A stretch of DNA of 64,000 bases from Streptomyces justiciae (GTDB lineage Bacteria; Actinomycetota; Actinomycetes; Streptomycetales; Streptomycetaceae). The DNA is taken from assembly GCF_015163075.1 (NCBI RefSeq), contig NZ_JADDXU010000003.1, positions 558,001 to 622,000 of the forward strand, given 5' to 3'. How positions within the stretch are numbered: position 1 is the stretch's first letter; each line of letters begins with the position of its first letter. The notes under the pieces were generated by a model, which saw nothing but the letters and a program-made list of their open reading frames with translations, had not been told where the DNA came from and made no database searches. Positions 44,716 to 52,951 of the stretch are shown here, one piece after another. The translations under genes and the position numbers were made by a program.

Positions 44716-45789
44716 ATGGGAGGCTCTGTTCATTGCGAGCCTGAAGTCGAGGAGAGTGAATCCTTGCGGTCCGACGCCAACATCGCGGGACCGATGACCG
44801 ATCCGGTCCCCGGTCCCCGTACCGAGTCGATCGGGGACGATGTTTCACGTGAAACACCGCCCCCGATGGACGACACTCCCATCGGTCGCGCTGCCCAGCT
44901 GGCGGTAGAGGCTCTGGGCCGCGCCGGCGAGGGTCTGCCGCGGCCTGAGCAGACGCGTGTCATCGTTGTCGCCAACCAGAAGGGCGGCGTGGGCAAGACG
45001 ACGACAACCGTCAACCTCGCTGCTTCGCTGGCTGTACACGGTGGCCGGGTCCTTGTGATCGATCTGGACCCGCAGGGCAATGCGTCCACGGCCCTGGGGA
45101 TCGACCATCACGCCGAAGTGCCGTCCATCTATGACGTGTTGATCGACAGTAAGCCGCTGGCCGAGGTCGTTCAGCCGGTCCCGGATGTCGAGGGGCTTTT
45201 CTGTGCGCCCGCCACCATCGATCTCGCCGGTGCGGAGATCGAGCTGGTGTCGCTGGTGGCACGTGAGAGCCGTCTCCAGCGCGCGATCCAGGCGTACGAG
45301 CACCCCCTGGACTACATCCTCATCGACTGCCCGCCTTCGCTCGGCCTGCTGACGGTCAACGCTCTGGTCGCCGGAGCCGAGGTCCTCATCCCGATCCAGT
45401 GCGAGTACTACGCGCTGGAGGGGCTGGGTCAGCTGCTGCGCAACGTCGACCTGGTGCGAGGGCACCTCAACCCCGCCCTGCATGTCTCGACGATCCTGCT
45501 CACCATGTACGACGGCCGGACGCGGCTCGCGTCCCAGGTCGCGGAAGAGGTGCGCACCCACTTCGGTGACGAGGTGCTGCGGACGAGCATTCCCCGCTCG
45601 GTCCGTATTTCGGAGGCGCCGAGCTATGGGCAGACGGTGCTGACTTACGATCCAGGATCGAGCGGTGCCCTCTCCTATCTTGAGGCGGCACGCGAAATCG
45701 CGCTGAAGGGCGTGGGCGTCAGCTATGACCCGACCCAGGCCCACATCGGCGCCCAGAGCAACCCGAGCATGGTGGAGGGCATTCAGTGA
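44716..45789 (+). CDS. parA: Chromosome partition ATPase ParA
   Basis: 357 residues from the ATG giving MGGSVHCEPEVEESES, chosen because it agrees with Streptomyces ParA and leaves parS and the DnaA boxes outside the gene. Deviant Walker A NQKGGVGKTT, Walker A' DLDPQGNAST and Walker B DYILIDCPPSLG. It forms ATP-dependent filaments that place ParB-origin complexes in sporulating aerial hyphae. A second parS (44842) is encoded within its N-terminal part (DVSRET). Its stop overlaps the parB GTG. Confidence 0.96.
   Translation: MGGSVHCEPEVEESESLRSDANIAGPMTDPVPGPRTESIGDDVSRETPPPMDDTPIGRAAQLAVEALGRAGEGLPRPEQTRVIVVANQKGGVGKTTTTVNLAASLAVHGGRVLVIDLDPQGNASTALGIDHHAEVPSIYDVLIDSKPLAEVVQPVPDVEGLFCAPATIDLAGAEIELVSLVARESRLQRAIQAYEHPLDYILIDCPPSLGLLTVNALVAGAEVLIPIQCEYYALEGLGQLLRNVDLVRGHLNPALHVSTILLTMYDGRTRLASQVAEEVRTHFGDEVLRTSIPRSVRISEAPSYGQTVLTYDPGSSGALSYLEAAREIALKGVGVSYDPTQAHIGAQSNPSMVEGIQ
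44842..44855. promoter_or_regulatory. parS: parS site within parA
   Basis: Perfect GTTTCACGTGAAAC inside the 5' part of parA, read as Val-Ser-Arg-Glu-Thr. Confidence 0.97.
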
Positions 45790-46886
45790 GCGAGCGACGG
45801 AGGGGTTTGGGCCGTGGTCTCGGCGCACTGATCCCCGCTGCCCCGACGGAGAAGACGCCGGCTCCGGCCGCGATGGGTGGCGCGGGTTCCGCGTCCCCGG
45901 CAGCTGTTCCGGTGCTGACGACCGACCGTGGGGTGGCGGCGGCGAAGGTGGCCACGCTGCCGCCTGTTTCACATGAAACGGAGGAGCCGTCGCTGAACGG
46001 TGCCGTGGAGACGCTCGCGTCTCCGGTCGGTGCCCACTTCGCCGAGCTCCCTCTCGACTCCATCACGCCGAACCCGCGCCAGCCGCGTGAGGTCTTCGAC
46101 GAGGACGCCCTGCAGGAACTGGTCACCTCCATCAAGGAGGTCGGTCTCCTCCAGCCGGTCGTCGTACGCCAGGTGGGTCACGCCCGCTACGAGCTCATCA
46201 TGGGCGAGCGGCGCTGGCGGGCCAGCCGTGAGGCGGGCCTGGAGGCCATCCCGGCGATCGTGCGGGCGACGGAGGACGACAAGCTCCTCCTGGACGCCCT
46301 TCTGGAGAACCTGCACCGGGCGCAGCTGAACCCGCTGGAAGAGGCCGCCGCCTACGACCAGCTCCTGAAGGACTTCAACTGCACGCACGACCAGCTGGCG
46401 GACCGCATCGGCCGGTCCCGCCCGCAGGTCTCCAACACCCTGCGTCTGCTGAAGCTCTCCCCGGCCGTTCAGCGACGGGTGGCCGCCGGGGTGCTCTCCG
46501 CCGGGCATGCGCGGGCGCTGCTCTCGGTCGAGGACTCGGAGGAGCAGGACCGCCTCGCCCACCGGATCGTGGCCGAGGGGCTCTCGGTGCGTGCCGTCGA
46601 GGAGATCGTGACCCTCATGGGGTCGCGTCCGCAGACGGCTCAGCGTGCCAAGGGCCCGCGGGCCGGTACCCGGGTCTCTCCGGCGCTGAGCGACCTGGCG
46701 GGCCGTCTCTCGGACCGCTTCGAGACGCGGGTGAAGGTCGACCTGGGTCAGAAGAAGGGCAAGATCACGGTCGAGTTCGCCTCCATGGAGGACCTCGAGC
46801 GAATTCTCGGCACGCTCGCCCCGGGCGAGGGGCCGGTCCTTCAGAAGAGCCTTCTGGACGGCGACTCCGAGGACTCGGAGGACTGA
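45786..46886 (+). CDS. parB: Chromosome partition protein ParB
   Basis: 366 residues from a GTG overlapping the parA stop (GTGA). N-terminal RRGLGRGLGALIP is the ParA-stimulating segment. The CTP-binding/clamp region has GLLQPVVVR and GERRWRASREAG. ENLHRAQLNPLEEAAAY leads into the HTH (CTHDQLADRIGRSRPQVSNTLRLLKL) that reads parS. The C-terminal dimer domain ends the protein. It loads at parS and spreads to organise the origin. Confidence 0.97.
   Translation: MSERRRGLGRGLGALIPAAPTEKTPAPAAMGGAGSASPAAVPVLTTDRGVAAAKVATLPPVSHETEEPSLNGAVETLASPVGAHFAELPLDSITPNPRQPREVFDEDALQELVTSIKEVGLLQPVVVRQVGHARYELIMGERRWRASREAGLEAIPAIVRATEDDKLLLDALLENLHRAQLNPLEEAAAYDQLLKDFNCTHDQLADRIGRSRPQVSNTLRLLKLSPAVQRRVAAGVLSAGHARALLSVEDSEEQDRLAHRIVAEGLSVRAVEEIVTLMGSRPQTAQRAKGPRAGTRVSPALSDLAGRLSDRFETRVKVDLGQKKGKITVEFASMEDLERILGTLAPGEGPVLQKSLLDGDSEDSED
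45966..45979. promoter_or_regulatory. parS: Near-parS site within parB (one mismatch)
   Basis: GTTTCACATGAAAC, differing from consensus by one central base. A probable weaker ParB site. Confidence 0.75.
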
Positions 46887-46947
46887 TCGTCCGGCCGACG
46901 GTGCGAGAGCGTCCGTCGGTCAGGAGAGCGGGCCGTGTTCCACGGCA

Positions 46948-46995
46948 GAGCGGGCTGAGTTCGGCAGGGACCGGACACAGCCCGCTCTTTGCTTT
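46948..46995 (+). terminator. parAB terminator
   Basis: GAGCGGGCTG and CAGCCCGCTC form a 10-bp perfect stem with a 20-nt loop, followed by TTTGCTTTC. Confidence 0.75.
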
Positions 46996-47085
46996 CATGC
47001 GGTGTCGATGCCATCACATCGTGGATACGATGCGAGCGGGTACGGCGCATCCACCCGGCAGCACCTCTCAGGGGAGGCAGGTGTC

Positions 47086-47343
47086 ATGCGAACGGTGAGC
47101 CGCAGCGGACTGGTGAGCGCGGGTCTGGGACTGGGCGCGGTCGGCGGCTTCGTCGGCAGCCTGCTCCGGGAACGGAGCGCTCTGACAGCCGCCCGCGATG
47201 CCGCGGGCGAGGGAAGCGAGGAACAGCCTTCATGGGGCGTCGGCTCGTACCGCTCACGCTGGACAACCTTCAGGACATTCCCCAGCGCTGTCGCTCGTGT
47301 GTCTTCTGGGAGTTGGACCCAGTCAGCGGTGAAGCCGCGGTAA
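47086..47343 (+). CDS. Possible small membrane-associated protein overlapping the GNAT gene
   Basis: 85-residue frame from an ATG with an excellent ribosome site (GGGGAGGCAGG). It begins MRTVSRSGLVSAGLGLGAVGGFVGSLLRERSAL, with a Gly-rich hydrophobic stretch. Third-position GC is high through the first fifty codons, up to where the acetyltransferase gene begins in another frame. The last 37 codons overlap that gene. Either a short leader protein coupling to the downstream gene or the remnant of a longer one. No family recognised. Confidence 0.4.
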   Translation: MRTVSRSGLVSAGLGLGAVGGFVGSLLRERSALTAARDAAGEGSEEQPSWGVGSYRSRWTTFRTFPSAVARVSSGSWTQSAVKPR

Positions 47344-47849
47344 GAGGGGGCACAGCCGCCCTGGAGAAGGAAGCCTGGATCTCCGCCGTCCTGTTGGACT
47401 GGGGATCGTGCGGCCGGGTCGTCTACGTCGACGACGTGCCGGTGGGTTTCGTGCTGTACGCCCCTCCGGCCTACGTCCCGCGCTCGACGGCGTTTCCCAC
47501 GAGCCCCGTCTCACCCGACGCCGTGCAGTTGATGACGGCGTTCATCATGCCGGGGTACCAGGGGCAGGGACTGGGGCGGGTGATGGTCCAGACGGTGGCC
47601 AAGGATCTGCTGCGACGGGGCTTCAAGGCCATCGAGGCCTTCGGGGACGCCCGTTGGAAGGAACCGGCCTGTGTGCTGCCCGCCGACCATCTGCTGGCGG
47701 TGGGCTTCAAGACGGTGCGCCCGCACCCCCTGCACCCACGACTGAGGCTGGAGCTGCGTACGACGCTCTCCTGGAAGGAAGACGTGGAGATGGCGCTGGA
47801 CCGCCTTTTGGGCGCGGTGCAGAAGGAGCCCGCTCTCCGTCCCCTCTGA
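47232..47849 (+). CDS. GNAT-family N-acetyltransferase
   Basis: 205 residues from the ATG giving MGRRLVPLTLDNLQDIPQRCRSCVFWEL. The GNAT acetyl-CoA loop is in MTAFIMPGYQGQGLGRVMVQTVAKDLLRRG (Q/RxxGxG/A type). The CRSC segment near the start is typical of the actinobacterial group found beside parB. The acceptor is unknown. Followed by a GC hairpin and a parS site. Confidence 0.88.
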   Translation: MGRRLVPLTLDNLQDIPQRCRSCVFWELDPVSGEAAVRGGTAALEKEAWISAVLLDWGSCGRVVYVDDVPVGFVLYAPPAYVPRSTAFPTSPVSPDAVQLMTAFIMPGYQGQGLGRVMVQTVAKDLLRRGFKAIEAFGDARWKEPACVLPADHLLAVGFKTVRPHPLHPRLRLELRTTLSWKEDVEMALDRLLGAVQKEPALRPL

Positions 47850-47856
47850 CGACGAT

Positions 47857-47880
47857 GGGCCGGCCCTCTCGGGCCGGCCC
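47857..47880. terminator. Bidirectional hairpin between convergent GNAT and trxA genes
   Basis: GGGCCGGCCC-TCTC-GGGCCGGCCC, a perfect 10-bp stem with a 4-nt loop, eight bases after the GNAT stop. It should end both transcripts. Confidence 0.75.
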
Positions 47881-47886
47881 AGTCGT

Positions 47887-47900
47887 GTTTCACGTGAAAC
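47887..47900. promoter_or_regulatory. parS: parS site
   Basis: Perfect GTTTCACGTGAAAC between the GNAT gene and trxA. Confidence 0.97.
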
Positions 47901-47929
47901 ATGTGCCATCGACTCGATGGCTCAGAACG

Positions 47930-48262
47930 TCACTCGGCGATGAAGTCCTCGAGGTCGCGCACGATGGCGGCCTTCGGCTTCGCGCCGACGATGGTCTTGG
48001 CGACCTCGCCACCCTGGTAGACGTTCAGGGTCGGGATGGACATGACGCCGTACTTGGCGGCCGTACCCGGGTTCTCGTCGATGTTGAGCTTCACGATCTC
48101 GATCTTGTCGCCGTACTCGGCGGCGATCGCCTCGAGGGACGGAGCGATCTGGCGGCACGGGCCGCACCAGGCAGCCCAGAAGTCCACCAGGACGGGCTTG
48201 TCGCTCTTGAGGACGTCCTGCTCGAAGGAGTCGTCGGTCACGTTCTTCAGGGTGCCGGCCAC
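47930..48262 (-). CDS. trxA: Thioredoxin
   Basis: 110 residues from a GTG (VAGTLKNVTDDSFEQDVL) with AAGGAG upstream. Active site WCGPC in FWAAWCGPCRQIAP and the cis-Pro loop SIPTLNVYQGG. A small disulfide reductase, regenerated by the adjacent trxB product. The trxB-trxA operon is typically under SigR control in Streptomyces; the promoter was not resolved here. Confidence 0.97.
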   Translation of the reverse strand: MAGTLKNVTDDSFEQDVLKSDKPVLVDFWAAWCGPCRQIAPSLEAIAAEYGDKIEIVKLNIDENPGTAAKYGVMSIPTLNVYQGGEVAKTIVGAKPKAAIVRDLEDFIAE

Positions 48263-48308
48263 GGCGGGCTCCTTAACTCTTGTGCGTGGGGTGGTGGATG
48301 GGAGGGGA

Positions 48309-49277
48309 TCAGACAGAGGTCTTCTCGGGCTCCGCCTGCTCCTCGTCCGCCAGGGCGGCGAGGTAGCGCTCGGCGTCGAGGGCGGAGGAACAGCCGGTGC
48401 CGGCCGCGGTGATCGCCTGGCGGTAGGTGTGGTCGACCACGTCGCCGGCGGCGAAGACACCGGTGACGTTCGTCCGCGTGGAGGGCGCGGCGACCTTCAG
48501 GTAGCCCTCCTCGTCGAGGTCGAGCTGGCCCTTGAAGAGCTCGGTGCGCGGGTCGTGGCCGATCGCGATGAACAGGCCGGTCACCGCCAGGTCCGACAGC
48601 TCGCCGGTCTTGAGGTTGCGCAGCTTCAGGCCGGCCAGCTTCGGGTCACCCTGGATCTCGGCGACCTCGCTGTCCCACACGAACTTGATCTTCGGGTCGG
48701 CGAAGGCACGCTCCTGCATGGCCTTGGAGGCACGCAGGGTGTCGCGACGGTGGACGATCGTCACGGACTTGGCGAAGCGCGAGAGGAAGGTGGCCTCCTC
48801 CATCGCGGTGTCACCGCCACCGATCACGGCGATGTCCTGGTCCTTGAAGAAGAACCCGTCACAGGTGGCGCACCACGAGACACCGCGGCCGGAGAGCGCG
48901 TCCTCGTTCGGCAGGCCGAGCTTGCGGTGCTGCGAGCCGGTGGCGACGATGACGGCCTTCGCCTTGTGGACCGTGCCCGCCGTGTCCGTGACGGTCTTGA
49001 TCTCACCCGTGAGGTCGACGCTGACGATGTCGTCCGGGACGAGCTCCGCGCCGAAACGCTCGGCCTGGCCGCGCATGTTGTCCATGAGCTCGGGGCCCAT
49101 GATGCCGTCCTGGAAGCCCGGGAAGTTCTCCACCTCGGTGGTGTTCATCAGCGCACCACCTGCGGTGACGGCGCCCTCGAACACCAGCGGCTTCAGCGAC
49201 GCGCGCGCGGTGTAGAGCGCCGCCGTGTAGCCGGCGGGCCCGGAGCCGATGATGATCACGTTACGGACGTCGCTCAC
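48309..49277 (-). CDS. trxB: Thioredoxin reductase
   Basis: 322 residues. FAD motif [16 protein letters not shown] near the N-terminus, redox site [13 protein letters not shown] motif [13 protein letters not shown] with HRRD, and the C-terminal FAD motif VFAAGDVVD. It transfers electrons from NADPH to thioredoxin. It lies 46 bp upstream of trxA in the same operon. Confidence 0.98.
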   Translation of the reverse strand: MSDVRNVIIIGSGPAGYTAALYTARASLKPLVFEGAVTAGGALMNTTEVENFPGFQDGIMGPELMDNMRGQAERFGAELVPDDIVSVDLTGEIKTVTDTAGTVHKAKAVIVATGSQHRKLGLPNEDALSGRGVSWCATCDGFFFKDQDIAVIGGGDTAMEEATFLSRFAKSVTIVHRRDTLRASKAMQERAFADPKIKFVWDSEVAEIQGDPKLAGLKLRNLKTGELSDLAVTGLFIAIGHDPRTELFKGQLDLDEEGYLKVAAPSTRTNVTGVFAAGDVVDHTYRQAITAAGTGCSSALDAERYLAALADEEQAEPEKTSV

Positions 49278-49440
49278 GGCTTGGTTCCTCGTCTCTGGAC
49301 TGCGTCAGTACGACCGGTGGGAGCCCCTCTCAGAACTCTCACCCCACCCAACGGATCCTACGGGGCGCGCATTCCCGGTGTGTCCGGGCACACGGAGAGG
49401 CGCCACCGTACGGGATACCACGCCGGAGAGAGACGAAGCG

Positions 49441-50343
49441 TCAGTGCGCGGAACGCGCGTAGGAGTGCGTCAGCAGAACCTTCGCGGAGGAGGACGGGTC
49501 CTTCTCACAGCCGGCGTCGACCACGTAGGCGTCGACTCGGCTGGTGTCCTTCGCGTTGAGCATCAACACGAGGTAGGCCGGATCTCCGTCGTAGGTGCCC
49601 TTCTTGGCGGCCAGAGCCGTGTCGTCGCGACCGATGCCTTTCAGCACACAAGCAGGAACCTGTGGCAGGGGCTGGTTCTTGAGGTGGTTCTCGGGCACGG
49701 TGTTCGCCCCGAGACTGCGAGGGGACCGGGAACCCTCACCGGCACCCTGCGCCAGAAGCTCGGAGACCTGGGTCTCGACCTTCTTGCCGGAGAAGGCGTC
49801 GGCCTGCGCGGTGGGGTCGGACGGCTTGCCGTCGTTGAAGGACGACAGCAGCACAGAACCGAGTCCGAGGGCGGCGACCGTGAACACGGTCCCCAGCACG
49901 GCGATCCTGCGTCGCCCGCCGCGGGAACGGCCCTTGCGGCCGGGGCCGGTGCTGGAGGCACGGGCGTGGCCTGCGGGACGGTCCGCCGACGCCGATGTTT
50001 CACGTGAAACATGCGTACCGGCGAGTGCGGGGGCAACAAGGTCGGTGGTGTGATCGGAGCCGGAAGCATCGGCGGGCTCGGGAGCTGTCGCGCTGAGCAG
50101 AGCCTCGGCAGCGAGAGCGGCGTCGATACGGCCTGCGACGTCGTCGGGCATGCGCGGCGGACCAGGCAGCGAGCCGAGCAGGCCCCGGATCTCCTCCAGC
50201 GAGGCGTGCACGTCGGCGCAGAGCTCGCACTCGTCCAGATGTCGTCGTACGTCCGCGCTGCGGGTCGGCGTGAGCAGGCCCTCGGTGAGCTCGGAGAGCT
50301 CCGCGACGTCCGGGTGCCCGGCCGCGTCTGTCGTGGATGTCAC
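49441..50343 (-). CDS. Zinc-finger anti-sigma factor, partner of SigM
   Basis: 300 residues. N-terminal anti-sigma domain with His-x3-Cys-x2-Cys (RRHLDECELCADVH), one membrane helix (about 148-168, RIAVLGTVFTVAALGLGSVLL) and an extracytoplasmic domain with two Cys. Overlaps the sigma gene by 4 bp, the normal arrangement for a cognate pair. It should hold the sigma factor inactive at the membrane until an envelope or redox signal. A parS lies in its coding sequence (HVSRETS). Confidence 0.88.
   Translation of the reverse strand: MTSTTDAAGHPDVAELSELTEGLLTPTRSADVRRHLDECELCADVHASLEEIRGLLGSLPGPPRMPDDVAGRIDAALAAEALLSATAPEPADASGSDHTTDLVAPALAGTHVSRETSASADRPAGHARASSTGPGRKGRSRGGRRRIAVLGTVFTVAALGLGSVLLSSFNDGKPSDPTAQADAFSGKKVETQVSELLAQGAGEGSRSPRSLGANTVPENHLKNQPLPQVPACVLKGIGRDDTALAAKKGTYDGDPAYLVLMLNAKDTSRVDAYVVDAGCEKDPSSSAKVLLTHSYARSAH
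49997..50010. promoter_or_regulatory. parS: parS site within the anti-sigma gene
   Basis: Perfect GTTTCACGTGAAAC inside a coding sequence, in the linker before the membrane helix. Confidence 0.97.
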
Positions 50344-51065
50344 GCTCGCCCACCTCCGCCCGTCACAGCAGCTGAATCGCCTGGACCTGTCTCATGGGGC
50401 CCCGGGTCAGGGGATCCCGCTGCCGGTGGGACGGATGTCCCGTGCACCCGGTTCCGTCCCCTGCCCGGTTCTCTGCTGTCACCGGTGTTTTCCGGCCGCA
50501 GATGAGTGAGGAGGGGGAGGAGTCTGGCCCGGCCGCGGGCACAGCGGCTCTTCACCGTGCCGGTCGGCACGTCGAGCATGCGGGCGGCCTCGGCGACCGG
50601 GTATCCCTGCATGTCCACCAGGACGAGCGCGGCCCGCTGGTCGTGCGGCAGCGTGCCGAGTGCCTCCAGCAGCTGGCGGTGCAGATCGTTGCGCTCCGCC
50701 GGCGCCGAAGCCTCCTCGTGGGGCTCCAGGAGCTGTTCCAGGCGCTCGGTGTCGTCGACCGGTGAGGTCTTACGGGAGGCGGCCTTGCGGGCACGGTCGA
50801 GACAGGCGTTCACCGTGATGCGGTGCAGCCACGTCGTGACCGCCGACTGGCCCCGGAAGGTGTGCGCGGCGCGGTAGGCGGAGACCAGGGCGTCCTGGAC
50901 GGCGTCAGCGGCTTCCTCGCGGTCCCCGAGCGTGCGGAGGGCCACGGCCCAGAGCCGATCACGGTGACGTCTTACGAGCTCGCCGAACGCGTCGGGATCG
51001 CCGTCCACGTGAGCGGCGAGGAGGTCCTGATCGCTTGCGTCGCCGTATGCGGTGCCATCTGCCAT
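50340..51065 (-). CDS. sigM: ECF RNA polymerase sigma factor SigM
   Basis: 241 residues from the ATG giving MADGTAYGDASDQDLLAAHV. Region 2 is DPDAFGELVRRHRDRLWAVALRTLGDREEAADAVQDALVSAYRAAHTFRGQSAVTTWLHRITVN; region 4 is LPHDQRAALVLVDMQGYPVAEAARMLDVPTGTVKSRCARGRARL. The C-terminal 45 residues are a low-complexity tail. The gene position between trxB and murJ matches actinobacterial SigM. Confidence 0.93.
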   Translation of the reverse strand: MADGTAYGDASDQDLLAAHVDGDPDAFGELVRRHRDRLWAVALRTLGDREEAADAVQDALVSAYRAAHTFRGQSAVTTWLHRITVNACLDRARKAASRKTSPVDDTERLEQLLEPHEEASAPAERNDLHRQLLEALGTLPHDQRAALVLVDMQGYPVAEAARMLDVPTGTVKSRCARGRARLLPLLTHLRPENTGDSREPGRGRNRVHGTSVPPAAGSPDPGPHETGPGDSAAVTGGGGRA

Positions 51066-51094
51066 CGGACCCCCTCCCCTGGGATGCGGTGCGC

Positions 51095-52813
51095 TCAGCC
51101 CTTGAACGTCACGTCGGTGACCGCCTGCTTGTAGCCGGCGCTGCTGTAGCCGTCCGAGGGTGCGCTCGGTACAGCGGTGATCCACAACAGCACGTACTGC
51201 GTCTTGACCGACTTGGAAGCCTTCACCGTGAGAGAGGTTCCGCTCGTGGTAGCGGTTCCGATCTCTGTCATCCCGTCGACCCCGGTCGAGGGGGACAGGG
51301 AGTCGGTGGCGTAGAGCTTCACGGTCGTGTGATCGCCCGGATACCGGAGCCCTATCGACGCCGTCGAGATCTTCTGCGCCGAACCGAGGTCGTAGACGAT
51401 TCCCACGCCGGGCTTGTACGGAGCGAGCGTCGGGCCCTCGTTGTAGCGCTTGGTACGCCAGTACGTGGAGCTCTTGCCGTCGTACGTCAGCTGCACATCG
51501 TCCGGAGCCTGTGCGTCACCGCTGGCGACGTACTCCTGGGCACCGGCGATGCTGAGCGTCTTGACCGGCTTGGTCTTGTCGCCGCTCTTGTCGTTGTCGT
51601 CCGTCGTCTGCGTCTGGTTGGTGTCGTCGGACTTGTTGTTCTGCTCCATGAGGGCGTCCGCCAACTGCCAGCTGCCCAGGCCCAGCGCGGCGATGAGGAG
51701 CGCCGACACGGCCCACTTCAGGGCCTTGCCGGTGCGGCTCTGCAGCGGCGGCGGAGGAGGCGGCAGCGGCTGGGTGACGCCGGGATGGGGCGCCGGGCGG
51801 CCGTACGTGCCCTGCTGGTACGTCGTGCGCTGGTACTCGGGCGGCGCGGTGAACGCTGGCTCCGGCGGGCGGATGCGGGGCATCTCGCCGATCGCCTTCA
51901 CCAGTTCCTCCGGCGTGGTGCACGCGGATTCGTGGCGTGAGGCGGTGGCGCCGTCGTTGACGAGCGCGCGCATCGACAGCTCGGACAGGCCGCGGTGGAC
52001 ACCCGCACGCACCTGGTCGGGCGGGATCAGCCCGATGTCCTTGGGCAGCCCGGACAGACCGTAGGCGTCGTTCTCGTACGGCCAGCGCTGGGTCAGGCCC
52101 GCGTACAGCAGGGCGCCGATGGCCTCGGTGTCCGTGCGCTGCGGGGTCTCGGACGTGATGCCGCGCAGCGCGGCATTCACGGCGAGGCCGCGGATGCGCC
52201 ACTGGCCGCTGGAGGTCCGCAGGACCGCGTTCGGGTTCAGGCGCAGATGCGCAAGCCCTTCGCGGTGGGCGGCGGCCATGGCGGAGGCGACCTGACTGAC
52301 CATCTGGTAGGCGTCGTGCGGCTCCAGCGGCCCGGGGGCCAGGAGGGCGGTCAGCTCGGTGGCGTCGGGCAGCCACTCGTGGACCACGTAGACGAGGTCG
52401 TTCTCCTCGACGGCGTCCAGGACCTGGACGAAGCGCGGGTCACCGAGCAGCGCGGACGAACGGGCCGCGGCCAGCACGGAACGGGCTCGCGCGTGGTCTG
52501 CGGGCAGGATGTGCACACCGACGGCGCGACGGAGCTTCTCGTCGACCGCACGCCAGCTGCTGAACCCGTCCAGCCGGGTGACGCACTCCTCGAGCCGGTA
52601 GCGTCTGGCGAGCTTGTGGCCGCTGTGCAGCTCGGGCGGTGAGGCCTTCCCGGGACCCTCGGTCCCGCCACTCCCCTGTGCCTCGTCGATGTCCGTGTCC
52701 CGCTCCCGGTTAGTGGCCACCCCGTCGGCCGTGGACTGGTCCGCCTCTGCGGTCAGCGGCTCGTCGCCGCTGTTGTCTGCCACGTCGACGGCAGCCGTGC
52801 TCCGTTCCGCCAC
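51095..52813 (-). CDS. Pseudokinase-type membrane protein beside MurJ
   Basis: 572 residues from a GTG (VAERSTAAVDVADNSGDEPL) with GGGAGGCAGGAA upstream. A kinase-like fold at about 65-330 lacks catalytic motifs: HRD/KPxN reads AHLRLNPNAVL and DFG reads RIRGLAVNA. Pro-rich linker, membrane helix (about 368-388) and an extracellular beta-sandwich (LTYDGKSSTYWRTKRYN...KISTASIGLRYPGDHTTVKLYA), discoidin-like. In mycobacteria these parts are fused to MurJ (MviN), where the phosphorylated pseudokinase recruits FhaA to restrain wall synthesis. Here the module is a separate gene just downstream of murJ. Confidence 0.88.
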   Translation of the reverse strand: MAERSTAAVDVADNSGDEPLTAEADQSTADGVATNRERDTDIDEAQGSGGTEGPGKASPPELHSGHKLARRYRLEECVTRLDGFSSWRAVDEKLRRAVGVHILPADHARARSVLAAARSSALLGDPRFVQVLDAVEENDLVYVVHEWLPDATELTALLAPGPLEPHDAYQMVSQVASAMAAAHREGLAHLRLNPNAVLRTSSGQWRIRGLAVNAALRGITSETPQRTDTEAIGALLYAGLTQRWPYENDAYGLSGLPKDIGLIPPDQVRAGVHRGLSELSMRALVNDGATASRHESACTTPEELVKAIGEMPRIRPPEPAFTAPPEYQRTTYQQGTYGRPAPHPGVTQPLPPPPPPLQSRTGKALKWAVSALLIAALGLGSWQLADALMEQNNKSDDTNQTQTTDDNDKSGDKTKPVKTLSIAGAQEYVASGDAQAPDDVQLTYDGKSSTYWRTKRYNEGPTLAPYKPGVGIVYDLGSAQKISTASIGLRYPGDHTTVKLYATDSLSPSTGVDGMTEIGTATTSGTSLTVKASKSVKTQYVLLWITAVPSAPSDGYSSAGYKQAVTDVTFKG

Positions 52814-52951
52814 CGTCGTTCCTGCCTCCCCATTCGTTGCGCGCCGACCGACATCCGTGCGCGCCGTCCGACGCCGAAACCAATTGTGCCCACAGTCCGC
52901 CGCTATGCACGACACACGGTGGCGGACGATGGTTGTGCGCGTACCCCCTTA

